Below, piece by piece: positions 14,851 to 23,163 of a stretch of 41,617 bases of DNA (the stretch's first letter is position 1; each line of letters begins with the position of its first letter). The stretch comes from Flavobacterium sp. UBA7665 (GTDB lineage: Bacteria > Bacteroidota > Bacteroidia > Flavobacteriales > Flavobacteriaceae), in NCBI GenBank assembly GCA_002483285.1, contig DLHP01000017.1, positions 1-41,617 on the forward strand, written 5' to 3'. Made by a program: the position numbers and the translations under genes. The notes under the pieces are model-generated. The model searched no databases, was not told the origin of the DNA, and saw only the letters and a program-made list of their open reading frames with translations.

Positions 14851-15423
14851 TCAAACAATCCCGTTGAGCAAAACCTCAGTCATGTTGGATTTTAAAACCG
14901 CAGCGTTCGGACTTTTTTTGCGACCATACCAAGTGTAAAGCGTGCGCAAAGTAGACAAGGTCGAGAAAATGATGACCTCAACATTGAGGTTTTTGATTTC
15001 GCCGTTGGCAATACCGGCTTTGATGATTGTGCGGAAATGCTCTTCGTATTCCTCGCGCATACTAATGAAATACGCCAGTTGGTTATCGGCCAGGTGCATC
15101 CAGTCGTTGTTAAGGCAGGCCAACGCTTCAGGGTTTCTTACCGTGATATCGATGTGGAGCTGGATGACTTTCTCTATTTTTTGTATCGTAGTTTGGTTGG
15201 AGTTTACGATTTCGCGGATGGTTCCGGTGAATTCCTCGGCAATCTCGATGATGATCAGCACGAGGATTTCTTGTTTGGATTTGATATGGTTGTACAAACT
15301 CGCCGCCTTGATGTCCATGGCTTGGGCGATGTCGCGCATGGTTACGGCGCTGTAGCCTTTCTCTTTGAAAAGTTTGGCAGATACGGTGACGATTTCGGTC
15401 TTGCGGTCGGTTGGCTTGTTCAA
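14851..15423 (-). CDS. TetR/AcrR-family transcriptional regulator, probable repressor of paa genes
   Basis: 190-aa regulator. The TetR helix-turn-helix is at about 8-55 (AKLFKEKGYSAVTMRDIAQA, then SLYNHIKSKQEIL), followed by an all-helical ligand domain. The start is TTG at 15423: the codon two places upstream is an in-frame stop (TAA) and the next ATG would destroy the HTH. The TTG overlaps the DUF4230 stop (TTGA), indicating translational coupling. It lies just upstream of the paa genes in the same direction, and a matching palindrome precedes paaE. A PaaR-like role sensing phenylacetyl-CoA is inferred from position. Confidence 0.85.
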   Translation of the reverse strand: MNKPTDRKTEIVTVSAKLFKEKGYSAVTMRDIAQAMDIKAASLYNHIKSKQEILVLIIIEIAEEFTGTIREIVNSNQTTIQKIEKVIQLHIDITVRNPEALACLNNDWMHLADNQLAYFISMREEYEEHFRTIIKAGIANGEIKNLNVEVIIFSTLSTLRTLYTWYGRKKSPNAAVLKSNMTEVLLNGIV

Positions 15424-16037
15424 GGCTTAAGCTTTTGATTGAAGTCGGATTCGGACTGGATGGTTTTGCCGTCGTATTTCAAGGCCCAGCCCATAGAACT
15501 GGTCAGGATCAATACTTTAGACAATTCGCTCACGAGCCGGTTTTGGGCGTTGGTTTTGAGCGTAGATTGCTCAATCTTTTTTGCGAGGTTTTTACGTACC
15601 GACGCATTGATTTTGTTGTAATCTTCACCCGTGAAAGCGTTGAATTTGCTTTGCTCGACATCGTAAAATTTGATGTCGGGATTGATCTTGATTTCTTCTT
15701 TTGGAATGTTTAGGATGGTGATGGTTTTGTTTTTCTCGTCGATGTCGTATTTCACCTGGCGCAGGTCGTAAGACACCGTCACATCGGCATTCACGATAAG
15801 CAATGCTTTTTTCTTGAACGACAACATTCCTGCAAAATAATCATCCTGGTCTTTATAGGTGAGCACCTGTGCAAAATGACCTTCGGTCACGATGAGCTTG
15901 CCCACGTTGACGATTTGCTGCTGGATTAGGTTGGTATTGTACTCGGTAGATTCGCTATCTTTTTTGAACTCGCAATAGCGGAAAAGCAAAATGGTCGCGA
16001 TGGTGCCTACGATGAGGATGAGTATTTTTTTGAGCAT
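15420..16037 (-). CDS. DUF4230 family protein
   Basis: 205-aa protein with one N-terminal membrane segment (about 4-20) and a long soluble domain placed outside the cytoplasm. The segment with DYFAGMLSFKKKALLIVNAD and the later IPKEEIKINPDIKFYD stretch match what I know of DUF4230, a family common in Bacteroidetes without established function. It shares a 4-nt overlap with the TetR gene, so the two are translated from one transcript. It probably has no catalytic part in phenylacetate breakdown. Confidence 0.75.
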   Translation of the reverse strand: MLKKILILIVGTIATILLFRYCEFKKDSESTEYNTNLIQQQIVNVGKLIVTEGHFAQVLTYKDQDDYFAGMLSFKKKALLIVNADVTVSYDLRQVKYDIDEKNKTITILNIPKEEIKINPDIKFYDVEQSKFNAFTGEDYNKINASVRKNLAKKIEQSTLKTNAQNRLVSELSKVLILTSSMGWALKYDGKTIQSESDFNQKLKP

Positions 16038-16066
16038 TATTTTTTTTATAAAACTACAAAAAGTCT

Positions 16067-16135
16067 AACACAGATTGCACGGATTACCACAGATTCTGTG
16101 CTAAAAAATCTGTGTCGATCTGTGGAATCTGTGTT
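16067..16135. repeat. CACAGATT/AATCTGTG palindromic element, copy 3
   Basis: AACACAGATT at 16067-16076 and AATCTGTGTT at 16126-16135 bound a region of nested CAGATT and ATCTGTG words. It begins on the stop codon of the response regulator gene and ends about 30 nt before the DUF4230 start, filling most of the spacer. It may separate the two transcripts. Confidence 0.82.
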
Positions 16136-16781
16136 AAATCAAATTGTTATTCTTCGCTTTCTGCACGGCTTCGAGTTTGCTGTGCACCTGCAATTTCGTA
16201 TAAATATTCTCGATATGCCTTCTAATCGTACTCGGCGACAAAATCAAATTATCGGCAATTACCGTATAAGTCAAGCCTTTGCTGAGTTGCTCGAGCACAT
16301 CGATTTCACGCGGTGTAAGCTTGATGTCTTCTTGTTCGGTGCGGTTTTCAAAATCGATCGGGTTACGCAGTAGTTTCAGAGTTTTGAAGGCAATCGACGG
16401 ATTCATCGCCGCGCCGCCGTTGAGCGTTTCTATAATACCATCGTAAAGTTCTTTGGGATTGACATCTTTGAGCAGGTAACCATCGGCGCCTGCCTTGATG
16501 GCGTTGAAAATGTTCTCGTCATTGTCGAAAACCGTTAGCATGATGATTTTGATATGCGGATATTTTGATTTCACCTGGAAGGTTGCTTCTATCCCGTTCA
16601 TTTCGGCCATTTCAATATCCATCAGGATCAGGTCAATGTTGTGGTTGGTTTCGAGTTTCTGCAGCAATTCCTTTCCATCATTGGCGGTGAACTTGCAATT
16701 GATATCCTCAAAAAAAGCCAGTTTCTCAAGAATGGTTTTCTGTAAAAAGATATTGTCATCAACGATTACAAGTTTTTTCAT
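16134..16781 (-). CDS. NarL/FixJ-family response regulator (pair 1)
   Basis: 215-aa two-component response regulator. The receiver domain (1-120) has D9, phosphoacceptor D55 (LILMDIEM) and the conserved lysine in YLLKDVNP. The LuxR-type HTH is at about 150-210 (LTPREIDVLEQLSKGLTYTV, then STIRRHIENIYTKLQVHS). The ATG overlaps the stop of the upstream sensor kinase gene by 4 nt (ATGA), so the two are a cognate pair. It is a close paralogue of the regulator at 19627 and ends in the same KAKNNNLI. Targets are unknown. Confidence 0.93.
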   Translation of the reverse strand: MKKLVIVDDNIFLQKTILEKLAFFEDINCKFTANDGKELLQKLETNHNIDLILMDIEMAEMNGIEATFQVKSKYPHIKIIMLTVFDNDENIFNAIKAGADGYLLKDVNPKELYDGIIETLNGGAAMNPSIAFKTLKLLRNPIDFENRTEQEDIKLTPREIDVLEQLSKGLTYTVIADNLILSPSTIRRHIENIYTKLQVHSKLEAVQKAKNNNLI

Positions 16782-18718
16782 ACGGTAGTTGGTTTGGGAA
16801 GCGAGGCAGAAACAGTAGCCCCTTTTCCGATTTCTGAACGCACGGCAAAATCGCCTCCGATTTCCCTGATGCGTTTTTTCATATTCAGTAAGCCGTTTCC
16901 TGTTGGCGTATTGGCAGTGTCGAAACCAATCCCGTCATCAGATACTGTAATGTGAATTTGGTCACCGTTGCTTTTGATGCAAATGTCCACCTGTTTGGCG
17001 TTGGCGTATTTGATAGCGTTGTTGACCGACTCCTGAATGGTGCGGTACACATTCATCCCTACAATCGAGGGAAGTTCAAGTCGGCTTAAATCGTCGTCTA
17101 TCTCGAATGTAAATTGGATGTTTTCCTGCGCTTTCTTTGCCTTTTCTATAAAGTTCATGATGCGCAGTTTTAAATCTTCAAACAAAATCGCGTTCGAGTT
17201 CATCGCCCAGATCGTGTCGCGCAATTCCACAATGGTTGATTTGGTAAAATTGCTGATGCGGTCGAGTTTGGAGTTCAGGCTAGGGTTTTCAATGTCAAAA
17301 CCGTATTTGATGTTGTCTACACTCGATATGATAAATGTGAGTTGGGCACCGATGTTGTCGTGCAAATCGCGCGAAATGTCGAGTCGCTGCTGCTGCAGTT
17401 TGTTTTGGGTCTCAATTTTAGAGATGGCGAGTTTGAGCTGGCTTTCCTGTTCGAGCTGGCGATTTTTGAGTCGTTGCTGGCGGTAAATCAGCCAACCCAC
17501 AAGTCCGATAAAACCGGCGAAAATACCCAATAACAACAATTGAATGTTCTTTTGTCGCGCTTCGGCTTCTTTCTCGAGCAACAGTTTTTGTTTTTTTTCT
17601 GACTGGTATTTCGTTTCGAGCTCGGCGGTTTCAAAAGCCACTTGGTTTTCAATGTTCTTGTTTTGCAGTTCCTTGTATTTTTCGGTGTAATACGAGGCGC
17701 TGTCAGGGAGATTGAGATTGGCGTAAATCGGGATCAGCTCGAGGTACATCGACTCGATGTATTCGTGTTCATCGAGTGCCTGCATCATGCGGATGCTTTT
17801 GAGGTAGGTGGTTTTTGCTTTGGTAAAGTCCTTTTGGATGGCGTAGGCTTTGGCAAGGCTAAATTGGATCAGCGCCAAATCGGCGTCGGAATTAACCCGC
17901 TCCAGAATCTTTTGGCCCTGCTCGAGCATGGCAATCGCCTTATTGGATTTCGTGGCATTGTACAGGCTGCCCAAATTGTTATAGGTATTGCCCAAGATTA
18001 AAGAATCACCGGCTTTTCTGCTGAGCACGATCGACTGCTTGAAATAGTTTTCGGCCTCGCCGTAGGCTTTGATTTTTTTACAGACATTGCCGAGATTGTT
18101 ATAAGCCATGGCAAGTTGCAACTCCTGCCCGTTCTTGCGGCGGTAATCGGCCACTTCCTTATAAATGGCGATCGCTTTGGGGTAATTGCGCATGTCCTCG
18201 TACAAAACCCCGACGTTGTTTTTTAAGAAATCGGTATACTTTTCATTCTGCTGACTTTCATAATACCGCAACGCCTTGAGGTAATAAATCATGGCCGTAT
18301 CGAGTACTTGCTGCCGCTGGTAAACGCCGCCGATATTAGACCAATTGGAGGCCATGCCTTCGCGGTCGTTCAATTGAGTCCGAATGCCGAGTGATAGCTG
18401 ATAGTGCTTTTTGGCGAGCGTAAAATTTCCCTTGGCGAGGTAGACCGCTCCAAGGTCGCTATAAGCTTGCCCGACCGCTTTGGATTGCTTTGATTTTTGG
18501 GCAAACGCCAAGGCCTTTCGGCCATAAACCAAGGCCGAATCGGTTGATATATTGGCGTAATACCAGGTCAGGTCCGAATAAATTGTAGGAAGCTTGCGGG
18601 AATCCGATTCCAGCTTTAAGCGCTGTTTCAAACTATCCACGATTTGCTGCGGCGACTGTGCACGACTGCTGTTTCCAGTCAAAGCAAAAAACAAAAAGAA
18701 AAGTATTTTTCTTAGCAT
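16778..18718 (-). CDS. TPR-containing sensor histidine kinase (pair 1)
   Basis: 646 aa from ATG at 18718, which opens a signal peptide (MLRKILFFLFFALTGNSSRA). TPR-like repeats fill about 45-350 (SDLGAVYLAKGNF, NNLGNVCKKIKAYGEA and others) and should lie in the periplasm. A coiled-coil stretch leads to a membrane segment at about 393-413. The kinase core is HisKA_3 type with H453 (RDLHDNIGAQL) and a HATPase with VNNAIKYA, DDGIGFD and GNGLLNM. A longer frame adds 27 residues in front of the signal peptide and is rejected. It partners the overlapping response regulator. The signal sensed is unknown. Confidence 0.92.
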   Translation of the reverse strand: MLRKILFFLFFALTGNSSRAQSPQQIVDSLKQRLKLESDSRKLPTIYSDLTWYYANISTDSALVYGRKALAFAQKSKQSKAVGQAYSDLGAVYLAKGNFTLAKKHYQLSLGIRTQLNDREGMASNWSNIGGVYQRQQVLDTAMIYYLKALRYYESQQNEKYTDFLKNNVGVLYEDMRNYPKAIAIYKEVADYRRKNGQELQLAMAYNNLGNVCKKIKAYGEAENYFKQSIVLSRKAGDSLILGNTYNNLGSLYNATKSNKAIAMLEQGQKILERVNSDADLALIQFSLAKAYAIQKDFTKAKTTYLKSIRMMQALDEHEYIESMYLELIPIYANLNLPDSASYYTEKYKELQNKNIENQVAFETAELETKYQSEKKQKLLLEKEAEARQKNIQLLLLGIFAGFIGLVGWLIYRQQRLKNRQLEQESQLKLAISKIETQNKLQQQRLDISRDLHDNIGAQLTFIISSVDNIKYGFDIENPSLNSKLDRISNFTKSTIVELRDTIWAMNSNAILFEDLKLRIMNFIEKAKKAQENIQFTFEIDDDLSRLELPSIVGMNVYRTIQESVNNAIKYANAKQVDICIKSNGDQIHITVSDDGIGFDTANTPTGNGLLNMKKRIREIGGDFAVRSEIGKGATVSASLPKPTTV

Positions 18719-18987
18719 CCCGATAGCATTTGGTAACTCGGTTAAATTTAAATGAAATGTCTTAAATAGTTTGTAATCGGTGCGTTTATTTGAGAACATC
18801 GTTTTGCAACGGTTTTGCGTACTCCTTCTTTATTCGTCGGGTAGCGCTCTTTTTAAGAAATTATCCAGTTTTTACCTCCGGTCAGTAGAACGGACTGGTT
18901 CGGATCAACAATAAATATAAAAAATCCCAAATTAAAAAATACGGCACGAAGCCGTATTCTTAACCAAAAATTAAAAAAACTAAACCA
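18719..18987. other. Spacer between sensor kinase 1 and the lipoprotein gene
   Basis: No gene is seen here. It holds the upstream region of the kinase operon on the minus strand and the hairpin at 18938-18958. I find no TAnnTTTG match upstream of the kinase start, so its promoter is not identified. Confidence 0.6.
18938..18958 (-). terminator. Hairpin terminator after the 18988 lipoprotein gene
   Basis: AATACGGC (18938-18945) pairs with GCCGTATT (18951-18958) around a 5-nt loop. On the minus strand it is followed by TTTTTTAAT. It lies 29 nt past the lipoprotein stop and separates that gene from the kinase 1 operon. Confidence 0.75.
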
Positions 18988-19497
18988 CTATGGCTTTTTT
19001 AATTTAAAAGTGCCTTCGGTAATTTGTACCTCATCGGTTGAATCTTCGTCGTTTTCCGGTGCTATCGCATGGAAAGTCCCTTCAATTTCGGTAGCCGTAA
19101 CCGAAGTAACCACCACCTCACCCGCTCCTCTTACCGAAGTGAATGCGTGGAACGCAAAACCAGGTCCCAGTCTCGTGAAATTCACATAACCGTAAGCCGG
19201 GTTGTTGCTGCCTGAAAGATACGTTCCTTCACCGGTGTAATTTGGAATCTGGATTTGAATTGAATTCCCAGACGAAGTACTACTCTGGATGTTCAGAGTG
19301 CCTCCGTTTAACGTGGCGGCGGGCGTCACATAAGGAGAGTTGGCGTAATCAGCGCCGTCTACTTTGGCTTTTACAAAGTAGTTTCCGGTTGGAACCACCG
19401 GTACATTGTTGTTGTTGTCATCGTCGCTGCTGCAGGAAGCCGCCACGAATAGGGTTGCTAATAGTAAAATTTTACCAATTGATTTGAGCTTGTTCAT
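18988..19497 (-). CDS. Small lipoprotein with GTF/EGTF module, DUF6252-like
   Basis: 169-aa lipoprotein. The signal peptide has a lipobox ending FVAASC, with lipidated C22 followed by SSDDDNNNN. That acidic stretch resembles the lipoprotein export signal that sends Bacteroidetes lipoproteins to the cell surface. The body is predicted beta-rich and ends with IEGTF and ITEGTFKLKK about 20 residues apart, a pattern shared with four other lipoproteins in the window. It lies between the two kinase-regulator pairs. No enzymatic motif is seen. Confidence 0.85.
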   Translation of the reverse strand: MNKLKSIGKILLLATLFVAASCSSDDDNNNNVPVVPTGNYFVKAKVDGADYANSPYVTPAATLNGGTLNIQSSTSSGNSIQIQIPNYTGEGTYLSGSNNPAYGYVNFTRLGPGFAFHAFTSVRGAGEVVVTSVTATEIEGTFHAIAPENDEDSTDEVQITEGTFKLKKP

Positions 19498-19585
19498 GAT
19501 TGTTGTTTTTTGAATTATTTAATAATCCAAAATTCAATATATGGCGGGAGTGGTACAATAGGTCAGTTGCCCTATATTAATTATG

Positions 19586-19628
19586 AATGGTGAATTACGT
19601 GCAATCCCATCATTTGTAATTCACCATT
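19586..19628. terminator. 13-bp perfect inverted repeat over the response regulator 2 stop
   Basis: AATGGTGAATTAC (19586-19598) is the exact complement of GTAATTCACCATT (19616-19628), with a 17-nt loop. It overlaps the stop codon of the response regulator gene. No T-run follows on the minus strand, so it may be a processing or stability hairpin rather than an intrinsic terminator. Confidence 0.6.
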
Positions 19629-20274
19629 AAATCAAATTGTTGTTTTTGGCTTTCTGGATCGCCTCCAACTTATTATGCACCTGCAATTTGGTGTAAATGT
19701 TCTCGATGTGTTTGCGTACCGTGCCTACCGACAGGAACAAGTTGTCGGCAATCAGGTTGTACTTTAACCCTTTGCTGAGCTGTTCAAGTACTTCTATCTC
19801 GCGCGTGGTGAGTTTGACAGCCTCGGGATCTGGAACCGTATCAAAGTCTATGGGATTCCTGAACAACCGGAGCGTCTTGAGCGCAATAGATGGCGTCATC
19901 GTTGCACCGCCGCCCATGGTATCAAGGATGCCCTGTCGCAAATCTTTGGGATTGACTTCTTTCAACAGATAGCCATCGGCACCGGCCTTAATCGATTTAA
20001 AAATATTCTCGTCGTTGTCAAGCACGGTGAGCATAATTACTTTGATTTGTGGGTATTTCTGCTTGACGATTTCGGTCGCTTCGATACCGTTCATACCAGG
20101 CATCTCAATATCCATCAAAAGCAAATCTACATTGTGGCTTTGCTCGAGTTTGGCCAACAGGTCAACACCGTTCACTGCGGTGAACTTAATCGAGAAATCG
20201 TCAAAAAAAGACAGCTTCTCCTTGACGGCCTTGAGCAGGAACGTATTGTCGTCTATAATTCCAAGTTTGATCAT
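19627..20274 (-). CDS. NarL/FixJ-family response regulator (pair 2)
   Basis: 215 aa, the same length as the regulator at 16134 and collinear with it. The receiver domain has phosphoacceptor D55 (LLLMDIEMPG) and YLLKEVNP; the LuxR-type HTH is at about 150-210 (LTTREIEVLEQLSKGL, then GTVRKHIENIYTKLQVHN). The recognition helix differs from pair 1 (SVGTVRKH against SPSTIRRH), so its DNA targets may differ. The start overlaps the stop of the kinase gene by 4 nt (ATGA). Confidence 0.93.
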   Translation of the reverse strand: MIKLGIIDDNTFLLKAVKEKLSFFDDFSIKFTAVNGVDLLAKLEQSHNVDLLLMDIEMPGMNGIEATEIVKQKYPQIKVIMLTVLDNDENIFKSIKAGADGYLLKEVNPKDLRQGILDTMGGGATMTPSIALKTLRLFRNPIDFDTVPDPEAVKLTTREIEVLEQLSKGLKYNLIADNLFLSVGTVRKHIENIYTKLQVHNKLEAIQKAKNNNLI

Positions 20275-22208
20275 GCGTGGTTGGGTAAAAGCAATAAAAT
20301 GGTCGTCCCTTTTTTGTATTCGGAGCGCAGGCTGAAAATACCACCGAGATCCTCGATGCGTTTCTCCATATTGATAAGCCCATTGCCCTTCTCAATTTTA
20401 TCCAGGTCGAAACCGATGCCATTGTCGGTAATGTCGATGGCAATTCGGTCTTCGTTAAGTTTTACATCAATGCTGATGGCAGTCGCCTCGGCGTATTTGA
20501 TGGCATTGTTCACCGCTTCCTGTATCGTGCGGTAGATGTTCATGCCTGAAACCGATGACAGTTTGAGGCCTCCCAGTTGTTCATCAATAGTAAACCTGAA
20601 GTCGATTTCCTCGCGCGCATCTTTGGCTTTCTCTATAAAGTTTAGGATTCGGGCACGCAAATCCTCGAAAGTGATTTCGTTTGAATTCATGGCCCAAATC
20701 GTATCGCGCAGTTCTACAATGGTGGCTTGGGTGAAATGGCTGATGCTTTGTAGTTTGTTGTCGAGTTTGGCGTTGCCGATGTCAAACGCGTACTTGATAT
20801 TGTCTACCGACGAAATGATAAAGGTAAGCTGCGCACCGATATTGTCGTGCAAATCGCGCGAGATGGCCAGCCTTTGCTCCTGCAATTGGTTCTGCGTCTC
20901 AATCTGTGCAATCGCCGATTTGAGTTGAAATTCCTGTTGCTGCTGCCGATTCTTGATCCGCTGTTGGCGGTAGATGAGCAAGCCTACGAGCGCAATAAAA
21001 AATGCGAGCGTCGCTATGGCAACAATGAGGTTGGTTTTGGCGCGCGATTCGGCCTCTTTTTCAAGCAGCAGTTTTTCTTTTTTGGCGGTTTGGTATTTTG
21101 CTTCGAGTTCGGCGGTCTGTTTCAGCGCATTGTCGTTGAGCAGTTGTTCTTTGAGCTCGGCGTATTTGTTGGCGTAGAGGATTGTACTATCGGGCTGGTT
21201 GAGCCTGGCATACACCGGAACCAACAAATTGTAAACATAAAGTAGGTCGCCGCGGGATTCTTGCTGTTCAAAAACCTTTTTAATATCGAGCAGCATTTGA
21301 TTGGCTTCCTGGTACTTGCCGGTGTTGATTAGCAATTTGGCCTGGCTGATCTTAAGACTTGCCTTGTCGAGGTCGGAATTGAACTGCTCCCGTTCCTGCT
21401 GCGACTCGGCGTACAACTGCAAGGCTTCTGCATTCTTTTTCTGCCCGGCCTTGATGTTGCCGATGTTGTTGTGCAAGCTTTGAAGCGCCTTCTTATCGCC
21501 TGTCTTTTTACAAGCCGCCATGCTTTTGTCGTAGTATTGCATGGCCTTCAGCGTGTCCTTCATCTCAAGGTAAACGTTACCCATATTGAGACACGAAATA
21601 CAAAGTCGATCCGTGAGTTTGTTTTGCTCTTCATACTTTATCCCTTGTGCGATGTAAGCGATAGCCTTGGGATAATTTTTCATTTCCCTAAATATATATC
21701 CCAGATTTTCCTTGGTCACGTTGACGATAAGTTCGTTTCCTCCGGTTTTCTCAAAATATTCGATGGCGTCCAGATAGGCTTTAACTGCAGATTGGTATTG
21801 CTGCCTGCTCCCGTAAATGCTGCCCAGGTTGATGTTGATCTTGGCCAACCCCGGATAATCCTTACGCGCCTTGCGGATTTTGTAAGCGGTGAGGTAATTG
21901 GATTTTGAGCTTTCAAAATCGCCTTTTCGGAAATAAGCCGCAGCCACATCGCTGTAAACCTGAGCCAATAACGTAGAATCACCGAGTTTCCTCGAGGCTG
22001 CAACGGCTTTAGCGCCATAATGCAACGACGAGTCAATGGCCACATTGGTGTAGTACCAGGTCAGGTCAGAATAAATCGTTGCGGTACGTTTGGCGTCGGG
22101 TTTTGAGGAGAGTTCGGCCTTGAGCCCATCGATAAGTTGATTCACGTCTTGGGCAGCCGCCAAAAACGGAGCCATAAGCAAAGCCAAAAGAAGCGCGCCT
22201 TTCTTCAT
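20271..22208 (-). CDS. TPR-containing sensor histidine kinase (pair 2)
   Basis: 645 aa from ATG at 22208, which opens a signal peptide (MKKGALLLALLMAPFLAAAQ). A further ATG 8 codons upstream is less likely. Its layout matches kinase 1 almost residue for residue: periplasmic TPRs at about 45-350, membrane segment at 393-413, HisKA_3 histidine H454 (RDLHDNIGAQL), then HATPase motifs VNNAIKYA, DNGIGFD and GNGLINM. The kinase cores are much more alike than the TPR parts. That fits duplication followed by change in the sensed signal, which remains unknown. Confidence 0.92.
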   Translation of the reverse strand: MKKGALLLALLMAPFLAAAQDVNQLIDGLKAELSSKPDAKRTATIYSDLTWYYTNVAIDSSLHYGAKAVAASRKLGDSTLLAQVYSDVAAAYFRKGDFESSKSNYLTAYKIRKARKDYPGLAKININLGSIYGSRQQYQSAVKAYLDAIEYFEKTGGNELIVNVTKENLGYIFREMKNYPKAIAYIAQGIKYEEQNKLTDRLCISCLNMGNVYLEMKDTLKAMQYYDKSMAACKKTGDKKALQSLHNNIGNIKAGQKKNAEALQLYAESQQEREQFNSDLDKASLKISQAKLLINTGKYQEANQMLLDIKKVFEQQESRGDLLYVYNLLVPVYARLNQPDSTILYANKYAELKEQLLNDNALKQTAELEAKYQTAKKEKLLLEKEAESRAKTNLIVAIATLAFFIALVGLLIYRQQRIKNRQQQQEFQLKSAIAQIETQNQLQEQRLAISRDLHDNIGAQLTFIISSVDNIKYAFDIGNAKLDNKLQSISHFTQATIVELRDTIWAMNSNEITFEDLRARILNFIEKAKDAREEIDFRFTIDEQLGGLKLSSVSGMNIYRTIQEAVNNAIKYAEATAISIDVKLNEDRIAIDITDNGIGFDLDKIEKGNGLINMEKRIEDLGGIFSLRSEYKKGTTILLLLPNHA

Positions 22209-22273
22209 AAAACAGGGGTTGGGAAAATGCATTTGTTTGATTGCTTAAATATAAAGATTTGGGCGTAAACCTG

Positions 22274-22561
22274 TTATTTTTTGAGCAGATTATTTTTAGA
22301 CAGCAATTCAAAAACCTCCCGGTTGAGTGAAAAAATCTCATCACTGAGCACCGATCTGCTTGCCTTGAGGACTTCATCCAGTTCACTAGACAGCAGCAGT
22401 TGTTCTTGCTGCCCCAATTGCTTTTGGCTCACCTCAACAATGACGCGTTGCAAATGGGTCAGTCGCGACTGGAAAAGCTTCCTTTCTTTGTAGAAAGAAA
22501 CGTTGAGCCAGATGATGACAAGTATCAGTAAAAGGATTACGGCAACAAGGACAATGATCAT
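22274..22561 (-). CDS. Small membrane protein with coiled coil
   Basis: 95 aa. One N-terminal membrane segment (residues 1-21, very rich in I, L and V) is followed by a charged, Leu/Glu-rich stretch likely to form a coiled coil (about 25-90). I do not recognise a family. It lies 65 nt upstream of kinase 2 in the same direction and could be co-transcribed with it. Confidence 0.65.
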   Translation of the reverse strand: MIIVLVAVILLLILVIIWLNVSFYKERKLFQSRLTHLQRVIVEVSQKQLGQQEQLLLSSELDEVLKASRSVLSDEIFSLNREVFELLSKNNLLKK

Positions 22562-22668
22562 ATTGCTAAAATTAAAAAATGATAGTTTACAAATTACCCC
22601 CCTTTATTAGTCTAAAAAAATACGGCATTTGACCGATATGTAGCCCGCACAAAATCAAAGCAATCTGC

Positions 22669-22676
22669 TATATTTG
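22669..22676 (+). promoter_or_regulatory. Candidate -7 box for the 22696 gene
   Basis: TATATTTG matches the TAnnTTTG consensus exactly and lies 19 nt before the ATG, giving a short leader. No TTG at the usual -33 distance is seen. Confidence 0.5.
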
Positions 22677-22695
22677 CTCCAAAACTTTTGCCAAT

Positions 22696-23121
22696 ATGAA
22701 CGCCAACATCACCGAAACCAACGACTTGTACATCATCCCGAAACGCTATCGCATTACAGAAAACCTACACATCGTTTTCTGGCTCATCAAGGACATTTGC
22801 TGGTGTACACTAGTCAAACCACTCGGCCTCGCCATGATTGTCCCTACACTTTCGGTAGCTATTTTCATCGCGTGGCAAAACCGGAAAATCAAAGCCGAGC
22901 TCTACCACAACCTCGCGGTCATGTTCTGGATCATCGCCAACTCCTATTGGATGGTCAGCGAGTTCTTCCATTTTGATGAAAAACAAATCGTGTGGCAATT
23001 TACCGGGAAAAACCTGGCGGTGGTTCCGTTTGCTATTGGCATCCTTTGCCTGTTTGTCTACTACGTATTTATCATGCCGGCAGAACGCGCCCAACGGTTA
23101 AAAAAGGAAAATACGGTCTAA
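22696..23121 (+). CDS. Conserved-type integral membrane protein, unknown function
   Basis: 141 aa with three or four hydrophobic segments (about 25-61, 70-90 and 106-127) and a basic C-terminus. No catalytic or transport motif is recognised. It is the only plus-strand gene before alaS, divergent from the 22274 gene. A 12-bp-arm hairpin overlaps its stop codon. Confidence 0.7.
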   Translation: MNANITETNDLYIIPKRYRITENLHIVFWLIKDICWCTLVKPLGLAMIVPTLSVAIFIAWQNRKIKAELYHNLAVMFWIIANSYWMVSEFFHFDEKQIVWQFTGKNLAVVPFAIGILCLFVYYVFIMPAERAQRLKKENTV

Positions 23122-23138
23122 ATCAAACCGTATTTTCC
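23106..23138. terminator. 12-bp hairpin between convergent genes
   Basis: GGAAAATACGGT (23106-23117) is the exact complement of ACCGTATTTTCC (23127-23138), with a 9-nt loop. It starts inside the end of the 22696 gene and lies 26 nt from the stop of the opposing lipoprotein gene. The A/T-rich arm ends would supply T-runs in both directions, so a bidirectional terminator is likely. Confidence 0.7.
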
Positions 23139-23163
23139 CAACCAAAAATTGCTCAAAAAACTA

